From NCBI GenBank assembly GCA_965284365.1, contig OZ260079.1, positions 3,100,001-3,164,000 on the forward strand: 64,000 bases of DNA, in the 5' to 3' direction. Each line of letters starts with the position of its first letter. Position 1 is the stretch's first letter. Below the pieces are notes generated by a model. That model was not told the DNA's origin. It ran no database searches and was given only the letters and a program-made list of their open reading frames with translations. The stretch comes from Phragmitibacter sp965284365. GTDB lineage: Bacteria; Verrucomicrobiota; Verrucomicrobiia; Verrucomicrobiales; Verrucomicrobiaceae. Below, one piece after another: positions 17,226 to 25,040 of this stretch. The position numbers and the translations under genes are program-made.

Positions 17226-17764
17226 AACTCACTGCCTTGTGGATGGTGATCTGGCTGGCGATCGTGCTCGGGGTGATCGGCTATCAGATCGCAGAAAAGG
17301 AACACACTGTGGCGAAGGGGCGCGTGGTGCTGCTGAAACTGGCTCCCGTTGATCCGCGCAGCCTCATGCAAGGAGACTACATGACTCTGAGGTATGATCT
17401 GGCAATCGAGGCGAGGAAGGCTGCCGAAAGTGTAGGGGCCGCGGATGGGAAAGCGAAAGCGAAGGTATTGGAGGGCCTCCTAGTGGTGAAGTTGGATGCC
17501 GATGGCGTGGCCACTTTTGTGAGATTTGCCGGAGATACTAGTGACGAGGTGCCCTTACTATATGGGGATGAAGTGCTCATCAAGTATCGGAACCACGGTG
17601 GAGTGTTGGTAGGCGCGGAGTCGTTTTTCTTCCAGGAAGGGGATGCCACGCTTTATGAAAAGGCGCGCTATGGCGAACTCAAGGTGAGTGATGCTGGAGA
17701 GACAATCCTTGTCGGGTTGCGCGATGAAACGCTACAACCGCTGGGGAAGGGCTGGGGGGAGTAG
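17222..17764 (+). CDS. GDYXXLXY domain protein
   Basis: 180 aa. One N-terminal membrane helix (LWMVIWLAIVLGVIGYQI) is followed by a periplasmic beta domain. The diagnostic motif QGDYMTLRYDL is near residue 51, and a second conserved region, LLYGDEVLIKYR, follows. The family is defined by this motif and nearly always lies with DUF2157/DUF4401, as here. Start 17222 overlaps the previous stop. The function is unknown; the family pattern suggests an envelope-associated complex. Confidence 0.87.
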   Translation: MKLTALWMVIWLAIVLGVIGYQIAEKEHTVAKGRVVLLKLAPVDPRSLMQGDYMTLRYDLAIEARKAAESVGAADGKAKAKVLEGLLVVKLDADGVATFVRFAGDTSDEVPLLYGDEVLIKYRNHGGVLVGAESFFFQEGDATLYEKARYGELKVSDAGETILVGLRDETLQPLGKGWGE

Positions 17765-17771
17765 GTGATTC

Positions 17772-17789
17772 GAGGGCGATATCGCCCTC
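17772..17789. terminator. Perfect 18-bp palindrome between convergent genes
   Basis: GAGGGCGATATCGCCCTC is a perfect palindrome placed between the convergent GDYXXLXY and alcohol dehydrogenase genes. There is no T-run, so it could be a weak bidirectional terminator or a protein-binding site. Confidence 0.45.
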
Positions 17790-17814
17790 AGAAACACAGA
17801 TTGGCCGCGGGTGG

Positions 17815-18840
17815 CTACACCGGCCGCAGCACGCTCTTCACGACTTCGCCTTTGTGCATCTTCTCAAAGGCTTCATGCCATTCCGTCACGGGCCAGACGC
17901 CACCGATGATGGGCTTCACATCCAATTGACCCGTGGTCAACAGGGCAAGGACGCGCTCCCAGACGGGCCAATTGTGGGAGAACGAACCTTGGAGGGTGAC
18001 GTTCTTCTGAACCAATGGATCGATGTTGAAGCCGAGAGGCTGAGGCCCCCAGCCGACTTTCGTGATCCAACCGGCGGGACGGACGAGTTGCAGGGCGATC
18101 TTCAGCGTGATGCTGGAGCCGGCGGCATCGATGATGCAGTCCGCGCCCAGGCCATCGCGGGCTTTGGCCCATTCGGTGGCATCGCCGATGATGCCTTCGC
18201 AGCCGTATTGTTCAGCGATCTTGATGCGGTGGCGGTCAGGCTCAAGGCCGACCACAGCGACTTCGGCACCGCACATGCGTGCGACGGCGGCACAGAGGAT
18301 GCCGATGGTGCCAGGTCCCAACACGATGACGCGGTCACCGGGCTTCAGGCGGGTGTTCTCAACCACTGCATTGAAGGCGACGCTGCAAGGCTCTGTCAGG
18401 CAGGCCTGCTCAAAGGAAAGGGAATCTGGCACGTGGTGCAGGCAGCGGGCAGGCACGCGGACGTATTTCGTCATGGCACCGTTTACGCCGTAGCCGAAGC
18501 CTTTGCGGGTGGGATCGAGATTGTACAATCCAATGCGAGACATGGGATTGTTCTGATCGATGACGGCGGCGGTCTCACTGACGACGCGGTCGCCTTCCTG
18601 CCAGCCAACCACGCGTTTGCCGACCTCCACAATATGGCCGCCAAATTCATGACCGAGTACCACAGGATAATTCACGGGCCAGGAATGATCGGCGGTCCAC
18701 TGGTGAAGATCACTGCCGCAGACGCCCACATTGGCGACTTCCAGAAGCACATCATCATCGGTGATGGTGGGTTTTTCGATTTCGCGGATTTCGACTGAAC
18801 CTTTTTCGGGCGCGAAGTTAACAACGGCGGCGGAGGACAT
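17815..18840 (-). CDS. Zinc-type alcohol/polyol dehydrogenase
   Basis: 341 aa, medium-chain dehydrogenase of the sorbitol/threonine dehydrogenase type. Catalytic zinc ligands are visible in VGVCGSDLHQW (Cys) and VVLGHEFGGH (His-Glu). The NAD site is VIVLGPGTIGILCAAVARM with acidic VGLEPD after the next strand. ACLTEPCSVAFNAV carries the conserved Glu. The lobe that usually holds four structural-zinc cysteines (after GDRVV) contains none, reading SETAAVIDQNNPMSRIG. It lies 76 bases behind the hexulose-phosphate-synthase-like gene on the same strand, so the two probably act in one sugar pathway. Confidence 0.87.
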   Translation of the reverse strand: MSSAAVVNFAPEKGSVEIREIEKPTITDDDVLLEVANVGVCGSDLHQWTADHSWPVNYPVVLGHEFGGHIVEVGKRVVGWQEGDRVVSETAAVIDQNNPMSRIGLYNLDPTRKGFGYGVNGAMTKYVRVPARCLHHVPDSLSFEQACLTEPCSVAFNAVVENTRLKPGDRVIVLGPGTIGILCAAVARMCGAEVAVVGLEPDRHRIKIAEQYGCEGIIGDATEWAKARDGLGADCIIDAAGSSITLKIALQLVRPAGWITKVGWGPQPLGFNIDPLVQKNVTLQGSFSHNWPVWERVLALLTTGQLDVKPIIGGVWPVTEWHEAFEKMHKGEVVKSVLRPV

Positions 18841-18916
18841 TGGAATAACGGGTGAAAGTGAAGGAAAATGAAATGCGGTGTGTTGCTACGAAGCGGCGGA
18901 CGGAGTTTGAGCGGCT

Positions 18917-19621
18917 TTATCGGCCAATGGCAATATCGCCGTAGCCGTGGATTTTCTCGCAGATGAGACGAAGAGAACCTTCCAGGTCACCGTCCGCGGT
19001 TTTGAAAGCATCGGCATCCACGGTGAGGGGAGCGCCAAGCACCACGAGAGGTGCGCCAAATTCCGGACAGCGGATGGCCTGCTCCAGCGTGAGGCCGCCC
19101 ACCGCTTGCACGGGGACTTTCACAGCGGCGACGACTTCCCGCAATTGATCCAATGGGGAAGGCATGCGCTGACCGGCAGCAGCGATGCCGCGGCGCTCAT
19201 CATAGCCGATGTGATGGATGACGAAGTCGCAGCCGAGATCCTCCAGTGCTTTCGCTCCGGCGATCATGTCCGGGCAGCCCAGGTTGTCTCCCATCACTTT
19301 GACGCCGTAGTCCGCACCAGCTTTGACCACGACCTTGATCGTTTCTTCATGCGCGCGGGCCATCACAACCACATGGGTGGCTCCAGCCTTGGCCATCATT
19401 TCGGCTTCCAGGTATCCGCCATCCATGGTCTTCAAGTCGGCCACGATTGGGATGTTCGGGAAAGCTTTACGGAGGGCACGCACGCCATGAAGGCCTTCCG
19501 CGAGGATGAGTGGGGTGCCTGCCTCCAGCCAGTCCACACCGGCGCGCAGGGCGAGCGCAGCCGTTTCGAGGGCTTCATCAATATTGGTGAGGTCGAGGGA
19601 TATCTGGACAATGGGTTTCAT
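18917..19621 (-). CDS. 3-hexulose-6-phosphate synthase / KGPDC-like (OMP decarboxylase superfamily)
   Basis: 234 aa TIM barrel. Active-site patterns are QISLDLTN (strand 1 Asp), VADLKTMDGGYLEAEMMAKAGA (the Asp-x-Lys-x-x-Asp motif, lysine near residue 63), VMGDNLGC, FVIHHIGYDERR and VQAVGGLT. The Lys-Thr-Met-Asp reading is typical of hexulose-phosphate synthase and 3-keto-L-gulonate-6-phosphate decarboxylase, which share this fold. No phosphohexuloisomerase is adjacent, so formaldehyde fixation is not certain. The partner dehydrogenase downstream suggests sugar-acid or polyol breakdown. Cytosolic. Confidence 0.82.
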   Translation of the reverse strand: MKPIVQISLDLTNIDEALETAALALRAGVDWLEAGTPLILAEGLHGVRALRKAFPNIPIVADLKTMDGGYLEAEMMAKAGATHVVVMARAHEETIKVVVKAGADYGVKVMGDNLGCPDMIAGAKALEDLGCDFVIHHIGYDERRGIAAAGQRMPSPLDQLREVVAAVKVPVQAVGGLTLEQAIRCPEFGAPLVVLGAPLTVDADAFKTADGDLEGSLRLICEKIHGYGDIAIGR

Positions 19622-19749
19622 GGAGCAAGCGGGAAAGCGGGCGTAGCTGCGTGATGAATGGAGGAACTGTAACGGACGCTATCCAAGAGAAGGTTGGCGT
19701 TTTGTCCAGCCTGCGCTATGACTTTCGTGAACCATTCACCTCCCTATTT

Positions 19750-20280
19750 ATGTCCCAGGAAACGCCGCAACCACTGCCGACGTCCGTGCCACAGCCCGAG
19801 GAGGTACTACTTTGGAAGGGTCACTCCTCCCAGTGGATCCATTTCTGGTTCTACCTTTTTTGCCTGATCCTCGCGGTAGGCATCGGGATCGCTTCACTCT
19901 ATTATGGGCAATTTATCCTGGTGGGCATAGCGGTGCCAGTGGTGGCGGCGATCATCCGCTGGCTGGTGACGAAGACGACGAGTTATGAACTCACTTCGCA
20001 ACGTCTGCGGCGGGCCACCGGGATACTCAACCGGAGCTTTGACGACCTGGAGCTTTTCCGGGTGAAGGACTACACGATGGAACAACCCTTCCTCCTGCGC
20101 ATGTTTGGCCTCGGCAACATCCGACTGGTGACATCTGACTCGACCACCCCGGAAGTGAATCTGCGGGCGATCCCTGGTGTGGTGGAAGTGCGGGAGCAGT
20201 TGCGCACTGCTGTTCAGCATGAGCGTGATCGGAAGCGGGTGCGTGAGCTGGATGTAGATAACCCGGGGTCAATTGTGTGA
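19750..20280 (+). CDS. PH-domain (bPH2/DUF304) membrane protein
   Basis: 176 aa. After a Pro-rich head, two adjacent membrane helices (about residues 32-52 and 55-73) are followed by a bacterial PH domain beginning YELTSQRLRRATGILNRSFDDLELFRVKDY and ending LGNIRLVTSDSTTPEVNL with REQLRTAVQHERDRKRVRE as a charged tail. The YdbT/bPH2 pattern is clear, but the function is unknown. An in-frame extension upstream to 19651 would run through the divergent promoter region and is rejected. It is translationally coupled to the small gene after it (GTGA overlap). Confidence 0.82.
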   Translation: MSQETPQPLPTSVPQPEEVLLWKGHSSQWIHFWFYLFCLILAVGIGIASLYYGQFILVGIAVPVVAAIIRWLVTKTTSYELTSQRLRRATGILNRSFDDLELFRVKDYTMEQPFLLRMFGLGNIRLVTSDSTTPEVNLRAIPGVVEVREQLRTAVQHERDRKRVRELDVDNPGSIV

Positions 20281-20627
20281 AGCAGAAGCGCAAGCGAGCG
20301 AAAGCGGGACGAACCACCGAGAGCGACACGGTTATCTACCAGAGGAGCGTTCTGCTCACTTTCGGTTTGATTGCCTTCGGTGTCGTAGCTTTGATTTGGA
20401 AGACCGGCTCCGGTGAGCCTTTTTTGGAATGGCCGCTCACTGCACGCGTGCTGTTCGTCGGGATGCCAGTTTTCGGCGCCACGGTTGCGGGCATCGCCAT
20501 TTGGGCACCTGCAGCTACGGTTCAGAAATGGGCTCGCGGGGCAGACTCCCACGAGAGCGGCTGGATCCTCTATATATTGGCTTTTCCATGCTACGTGGCG
20601 TTGTGGAGCGTGAGGCGGAGAAAGTGA
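20277..20627 (+). CDS. Small hypothetical membrane protein
   Basis: 116 aa, GTG start overlapping the PH-domain stop. The N-terminus is strongly basic (KQKRKRAKAGR), then three hydrophobic segments follow: SVLLTFGLIAFGVVALIW, VLFVGMPVFGATVAGIAIWAPAA and GWILYILAFPCYVALWSV. The coupling suggests a partner of the PH-domain protein. No known family is recognised. Confidence 0.55.
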   Translation: MKQKRKRAKAGRTTESDTVIYQRSVLLTFGLIAFGVVALIWKTGSGEPFLEWPLTARVLFVGMPVFGATVAGIAIWAPAATVQKWARGADSHESGWILYILAFPCYVALWSVRRRK

Positions 20628-20712
20628 AAGGAGTCAGGATACTGCGCCCTTGCGAGTGGCGCTATGCCCTCGATTCTGCAAGTCCTTAAGGCCGCGCCTT
20701 AACTGTCTCGCG

Positions 20713-20731
20713 AATTCTAATTGCTAGAATT
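20713..20731. promoter_or_regulatory. Palindrome upstream of histidine kinase
   Basis: AATTCTA (20713-20719) and TAGAATT (20725-20731) form a perfect 7-bp inverted repeat with a 5-nt gap, about 80 bases before the kinase start. The surroundings are AT-rich with a possible TGGACA / TATTAT promoter (20775-20802). A dimeric regulator could bind here; that is inference. Confidence 0.35.
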
Positions 20732-20813
20732 TCTGGAAAAAGACAGAAATTGTCAGGAAATAACAGTGAAATACTGGACATTTCAGGTTTCTTAATTATT
20801 ATCCGCTATAATT

Positions 20814-21569
20814 ATGACTGCGACTGAAACCTCGCCCCATCCTTCGATGCATTTCGTGTATCCGACTCAGTTGAATCTGGGGGAACAAACAGCTGAAGGC
20901 TTTCATCAAGACCTTCTGCGCGGTCTGACACACAAACTGAACAACCTTCTCGCCATCATTCAGGGATTCAGCAGCCTGATCCTGATGAACGACGACCTGG
21001 ATGAGAGTGTTCTTGAGAACATGCAGCACATCAAGGAAGCGGCCGTGAACATTTCCAGCCTGAGCGAGCGGATCCGTGCGGCAGGCGGTTGTGCCAAAGT
21101 GAGTCTCCAGTCCCTCAATCTACAGGAATACATGGACGTGGTGGATACCGCGCTCCGGGACCCCTTTGTAAAGGCGAATGTGCCTTTCGACATGGACGTC
21201 GCTCCGAATCTGCCGGCTGTGAAGGTGGATCCCACCAAGTTTAAGGAATTGCTCCTCGAAGTGCTCAAGAATGCCGCCGAAGGATCACAAAAAGCCGGTG
21301 GCCGTGCGCTGATGCAGGTCACGGGACCTGGCACGGTAAGCCCAATCCAGGACGGCCGCGTGGATGTGCTGATTACCAATACCGGTTCCGCAATCGTGAA
21401 GGAAAAGCAGTCCGAGATCTTCCGTCCGTTCAGCGGCAGCAAGAGCAGCCAGCACTTGGGTCTTGGTCTGACCATCGCCGCCATGCTGGGACACCAGATG
21501 GACATCCGGATCGGTGTGAACTCACAAGACAACACGACCACGTTCTGGATCAGCCTGCCAATGGCTTGA
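20814..21569 (+). CDS. Soluble histidine kinase-like protein
   Basis: 251 aa with no membrane segment and no recognised sensor domain. The H-box is GLTHKLNNLLAIIQGFSS (phospho-His near residue 40). The N-box is LLLEVLKNAAEGS, and the G-box is EIFRPFSGSKSSQHLGLGLTIA followed by a final TTFWISLPMA strand. The H-box Lys (HKLNN) replaces the usual HDLNN/HELNN. No response regulator is adjacent. It may act as an orphan kinase or bind a partner through its short N-terminus. A terminator follows. Confidence 0.78.
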   Translation: MTATETSPHPSMHFVYPTQLNLGEQTAEGFHQDLLRGLTHKLNNLLAIIQGFSSLILMNDDLDESVLENMQHIKEAAVNISSLSERIRAAGGCAKVSLQSLNLQEYMDVVDTALRDPFVKANVPFDMDVAPNLPAVKVDPTKFKELLLEVLKNAAEGSQKAGGRALMQVTGPGTVSPIQDGRVDVLITNTGSAIVKEKQSEIFRPFSGSKSSQHLGLGLTIAAMLGHQMDIRIGVNSQDNTTTFWISLPMA

Positions 21570-21627
21570 GGCTCCCCCGAGTCTTAATTGGATTTTCGAA
21601 AAGCTTCATACTACGGAGTTGGCCGCC

Positions 21628-21650
21628 CGGGCACAAGAAAGCCCGTTTTT
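21628..21650 (+). terminator. Rho-independent terminator
   Basis: CGGGC (21628-21632) pairs with GCCCG (21641-21645), followed by five T. It ends the histidine kinase transcript. Confidence 0.65.
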
Positions 21651-21717
21651 GTCTGAAGGAACGGGGTCTTGTGGCCCAAAACATAGCGAGCCACTTGCTG
21701 TATCTAATACCTGTGAT

Positions 21718-22017
21718 TCATCGCAGGATGATGCTCTTCCAATGCGCGGCGCTGGCGGGCCGAAGGCGGGTGTTGGTGATAAGATTCTGATACAAGCGCA
21801 GCGTCACCGTCCGGCCTGCGTACGGCGTGAGGTCAACCTCAATCGTCTGCCCCGCACGCTTATGGCTGCCAACGACGAGACGTCTTACGCTTTCCTTGTT
21901 GTTGATCAGCACTGAAAGCTCCCAAGCACGCCCGGCATCGGCATCGACTTCAACGGCGAGCTTTGACGCGTTGGCTGGTAGCGCAACTTTCGGGAGAGCA
22001 CCACGCCCCGCATCATC
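21718..22017 (-). pseudogene. Decayed C-terminal module of a secreted protein
   Basis: A minus-strand frame of 99 codons runs open from a stop at 22018 to a stop at 21718 without an early start codon. It reads as real protein: VALPANASKLAVEVDADAG, AWELSVLINNKESVRRLVVG and TIEVDLTPYAGRTVTLRLYQN. These suggest a beta-sandwich, carbohydrate-binding-like module. Another frame just upstream (about 22030-22100) gives EIKLDGGLYREMM, which would join it by a frameshift. It lies directly behind the toroid protein on the same strand and probably once belonged to that protein or to a neighbouring gene. Confidence 0.55.
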
Positions 22018-22101
22018 TCACGGTAAAGTCCGCCATCAAGTTTGATCTCTTTCACAGAGATACACGTTGCCGTTGGTAGCATAAGTCCCTGGAATGCGGG
22101 C

Positions 22102-23370
22102 TCAACGCTCGGCGCACCGTTCCAACATCTCGCCCCAGCCGCGGGGGCCGAGAGGGATCTTGCCCCGGCGGGCTTCCTCGGATGCAAAGCGGTGGAGCGT
22201 GTCGAGGGATCCCATTGAATTCGTTTCAGCCAGAAAAGCCGGATCGCTGCCAAAGAGGCGACTCACAAGCATGAGGCACTCGACTGGCTTGTCTTTGTTC
22301 ATCACTCCTTTCGTGACGATTTCGTTGTTGCGAGCGCTGAGTCCGAGTTTCAGACATTGCATCACGGCGGGAAGGTCGGTGTGATCACGTGGCAGCTCGC
22401 TTGCGAGGCGGGCGAGCGCGGTGAGCATGAGGTAATGGTAGGCGGGTCGCGCATTGTGCGCGTCCATCCAGCGACCGACGCGAGGGCCATCCGTGAGCTG
22501 ACCTGGGATGACGCCAAGGAGGGCTTTCTTCAGCGCGGCTGCGAGGTATTTCGGCTGCTTTGTGACTTGATGGGCTTTGGCCAGCAGATTCACGCTGAAG
22601 CTGTTGTAGTTCCAGTTCGCGCAAAGCGGTCGGGTGATGCACCAGTCGGCGGCCTTGAGAGCGGAGTCGAGGTAGCGTTTATCTTGAGTGCTCTCGTAGA
22701 GCTCCAACAGCGCCACACCACACTCGCCATTGTCGAACTGCATACCGCCGTCGCCATGATCCTCGTAGGCCCAGCCGTTGCGCACTGTCTCATCGAGCTT
22801 TCCTGTGGCTTCCGCGCGTTCAAGAAATCGCGTGGCGACTTGCATGGCACGATCCTGCGAAGTGTGTTTAGCCGCCGGGAAAGGATAGCAACCTGCGCCT
22901 GCCTGCTCCTGCGCCCAGATGAGGAATTCCGCCGCGTCTTTCGCGTGCTGAAGCGCAGCGTGACCGTCATCGAGCTCAGCCCGATGAATCGCAATCATGC
23001 AAGCCACCACGCTGGCCGGAGCACGCAAGGGCGCGCTGAGCTTCGTCGGATCGACGCCGACCTTCCAAAATCGCATCTGCTCTATCTTGGCGAGGCTCTT
23101 GGTCACCGCCTGCCGTGCCTCGCCGGAGTCCATTAGCCGCGCCTCTTTTTGCACGGGCACGTATTCGTCCGCCACCTCAGGAATGCCCGCATTATCGCCG
23201 AGTTCCTTGCGGCCTTGCGCCACAGCGGTTTTTATCGCAGAAAGGTCTTCGGCGATCAATGCCGCTTGCAGTGCTTCACGGGTATCGTTCGTGGCTGAAG
23301 TGGCATGATGTTCGGTAGCCAGCAATGCAAAGATGGCGGTGACGGTAAGACAAAAAAATGCTTTTTTCAT
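22102..23370 (-). CDS. Secreted alpha/alpha-toroid (glycosidase/pectate lyase-like) protein
   Basis: 422 aa with a signal peptide (MKKAFFCLTVTAIFALLA). The rest is a series of helix-hairpin units, e.g. HAALQHAKDAAEFLIWAQ, GVALLELYESTQDKRYLDSALKAADWCITRP and SFSVNLLAKAHQVTKQPKYLAAALKKAL. The ALxxADW pattern is typical of six-hairpin glycosidases and pectate-lyase-type toroids. Putative catalytic region: NGWAYEDHGDGGMQFDNGECG. The exact substrate is not readable. The C-terminus ends abruptly with GWGEMLERCAER, and coding-like sequence continues in other frames downstream, so it may be truncated by frameshift. Confidence 0.68.
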   Translation of the reverse strand: MKKAFFCLTVTAIFALLATEHHATSATNDTREALQAALIAEDLSAIKTAVAQGRKELGDNAGIPEVADEYVPVQKEARLMDSGEARQAVTKSLAKIEQMRFWKVGVDPTKLSAPLRAPASVVACMIAIHRAELDDGHAALQHAKDAAEFLIWAQEQAGAGCYPFPAAKHTSQDRAMQVATRFLERAEATGKLDETVRNGWAYEDHGDGGMQFDNGECGVALLELYESTQDKRYLDSALKAADWCITRPLCANWNYNSFSVNLLAKAHQVTKQPKYLAAALKKALLGVIPGQLTDGPRVGRWMDAHNARPAYHYLMLTALARLASELPRDHTDLPAVMQCLKLGLSARNNEIVTKGVMNKDKPVECLMLVSRLFGSDPAFLAETNSMGSLDTLHRFASEEARRGKIPLGPRGWGEMLERCAER

Positions 23371-23524
23371 GCGAAGGTGCTCGTGAGTTAGACGAGCATC
23401 CCGATGTGGCGGTTACATTGGGAAGCCAACCCATGCTGCCTCCGCATCGAACCTGAAGGTTAGGGGTATGGTTTTTTGTCTACAGGATGATCAGGCCCTC
23501 TTCTGCAGTCAGCAGGCAGGTCGC

Positions 23525-24256
23525 TTACTCACCCGTCCGGACCTGGCGTCGCACCGTTTTTCCAGGGCTGAGAAGGTCAGCTTGATCCAGTCCCGTGATG
23601 AGTCGGATGGAGCGGATGAGGCGCATCATGACGAGCATCATCAGTCCGAGCAGGGGAATGCCGATAATGAATAGGCCCGCCCAGGTGAGCGTGGCGAGCC
23701 CTTTGACGAATTCCTCAGAGCCGGGTGTCTTCCCCTCGAGAAGATACAATGCGAAGAAGAAGTTCCCCACGGAAGAGAGCAGCATCCCCAAACCAATGCC
23801 CCAGGAGGCCCGGTAAAGCGCGCCGTCGAACGCCTTTTGTTTCTCGGGGCTATCGAGGGCCTTTTGCAAAGAGCGCTGATTCAGCAACTGCGGCTGGTGG
23901 ATCATGATATCCAGGATGGGCTTGCCCCAACGATGACTCAGCGGGAAGGCCAACCCAAGGAGCACGGGCATGACGCTTTCCTTGGCGGCGACCCAGACCG
24001 CATCCAGCTTTAGCAAGCCGAGGCCGCCACTCAGCAGAATCGTGGCGAGGCCGAAGATGGAAAAGATGTTCCAGCGGCACTTCGTATACCAGCACCAGAG
24101 CATGAAACCGACGGGGAACAGGAGGGAAACCAACAGTGCGTTGAAGGGGCCGAGACGAGCGGGCGAACTCAGATAGTCCAGCGCAAAGGAAGGCAGGATC
24201 ACGGTCAAAACGATTTCCAGAAGGGGGCTCGGCGTTTTGACTTCGGTCTGTTCCAC
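23525..24256 (-). CDS. VC0807-like multi-pass membrane protein
   Basis: 243 aa, GTG start, about six membrane helices. The block FSIFGLATILLSGGLGLLKLDAVWVAAKESVMPVLLGLAF followed by GKPILDIMIHQPQLLN resembles VC0807-type proteins related to intracellular septation protein A. There is no cleavable signal. The function is not established. It is isolated, with its own upstream region of about 75 bases shared with the divergent cytochrome gene. Confidence 0.55.
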   Translation of the reverse strand: MEQTEVKTPSPLLEIVLTVILPSFALDYLSSPARLGPFNALLVSLLFPVGFMLWCWYTKCRWNIFSIFGLATILLSGGLGLLKLDAVWVAAKESVMPVLLGLAFPLSHRWGKPILDIMIHQPQLLNQRSLQKALDSPEKQKAFDGALYRASWGIGLGMLLSSVGNFFFALYLLEGKTPGSEEFVKGLATLTWAGLFIIGIPLLGLMMLVMMRLIRSIRLITGLDQADLLSPGKTVRRQVRTGE

Positions 24257-24331
24257 GGGCTAACAAAAAGGGAAGTTCCCGTGCTGGCAAGTTCTATTGC
24301 CTTCATGTTGAGTTGATACCCAGAGAAGTTG

Positions 24332-24916
24332 ATGCCATTTTACCGCATGCTGCCCTCCGCCCGCGCCGCCTTGGCTTGTTCCGCCCTCATGTGGAGTTCG
24401 ACGCATTTAGCGTTGGCAGTGGATTTTGAGAAGGAGATCAAACCGATTCTCAAAGAGTACTGCTACGACTGCCACAGTGAGGAGAAAAAGAAGGAGAAGG
24501 CTGGGTTTGTCTTCGACAACTTGAGGCGCTTCGCCAAGGACATCGGGCCGAATCTCATCATCGAACCGGGCAGCCCCTCGAACAGCCACTTTTACGAAGT
24601 AATCGCCAACCCGAATGTGGACAACGCGATGCCGCCTGATGGCCCCATGCCGCAGGCAAAAATCACCAAGCTCCGCGAGTGGATTGCCTCAGGCGCCGCG
24701 TTGGACGCAAATGCTCCAAAGGTCGCTTTCAAGAAAGAGCTGCCGCCCATCATGAAGTGGACGAACGCCGAAGGAAAAGCCATCAAGGCGGGGTTCGACC
24801 GGCTGGAAGGGGAATTCGTGGTGCTGAAGATGCTCGATGGGAAATTCGTGAAGTATCCGATGGCAAAGCTTTCTCCGGAAAGCCAGCAGTTGGCCAAGGA
24901 GTGCGCCGCACCCTGA
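24332..24916 (+). CDS. Secreted cytochrome c / SHD1-domain fusion
   Basis: 194 aa. The signal peptide (about 1-28) is followed by a planctomycete-type cytochrome c domain with the haem motif CYDCHS near residue 45. The distal region GSPSNSHFYEVIANPNVDNAMPP follows the 'A-M-P-P' pattern of this class. The C-terminal third (KWTNAEGKAIKAGFDRLEGEFVVLKMLDGKFVKYPMAKLSPES) is an SHD1 (SLA1 homology) domain, a small protein- or glycan-binding unit common in PVC bacteria. It is probably periplasmic and haem-bearing. TTG precedes the ATG in frame; the ATG at 24332 was chosen. Confidence 0.82.
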   Translation: MPFYRMLPSARAALACSALMWSSTHLALAVDFEKEIKPILKEYCYDCHSEEKKKEKAGFVFDNLRRFAKDIGPNLIIEPGSPSNSHFYEVIANPNVDNAMPPDGPMPQAKITKLREWIASGAALDANAPKVAFKKELPPIMKWTNAEGKAIKAGFDRLEGEFVVLKMLDGKFVKYPMAKLSPESQQLAKECAAP

Positions 24917-25040
24917 GGCTTCGGTAGATAGAAGCAGTGGTCCGCAAAATCGCAGAGAAGTCTTGAAGCATTCGGGACTTTCTGGGAATCTCGATGGCCC
25001 TGGCGGCGGTGGGCCGCGTATCCGGATAAGACGACCTTTC

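Noticed and set aside
17854..18798. 314-codon plus-strand frame opposite the alcohol dehydrogenase
   Set aside because: Antisense shadow; the minus-strand gene has intact zinc and NAD motifs.
18917..19621. Formaldehyde fixation (RuMP) pathway
   Set aside because: Only one HPS-like gene, no isomerase or methanol dehydrogenase in the window; sugar-acid metabolism is at least as likely.
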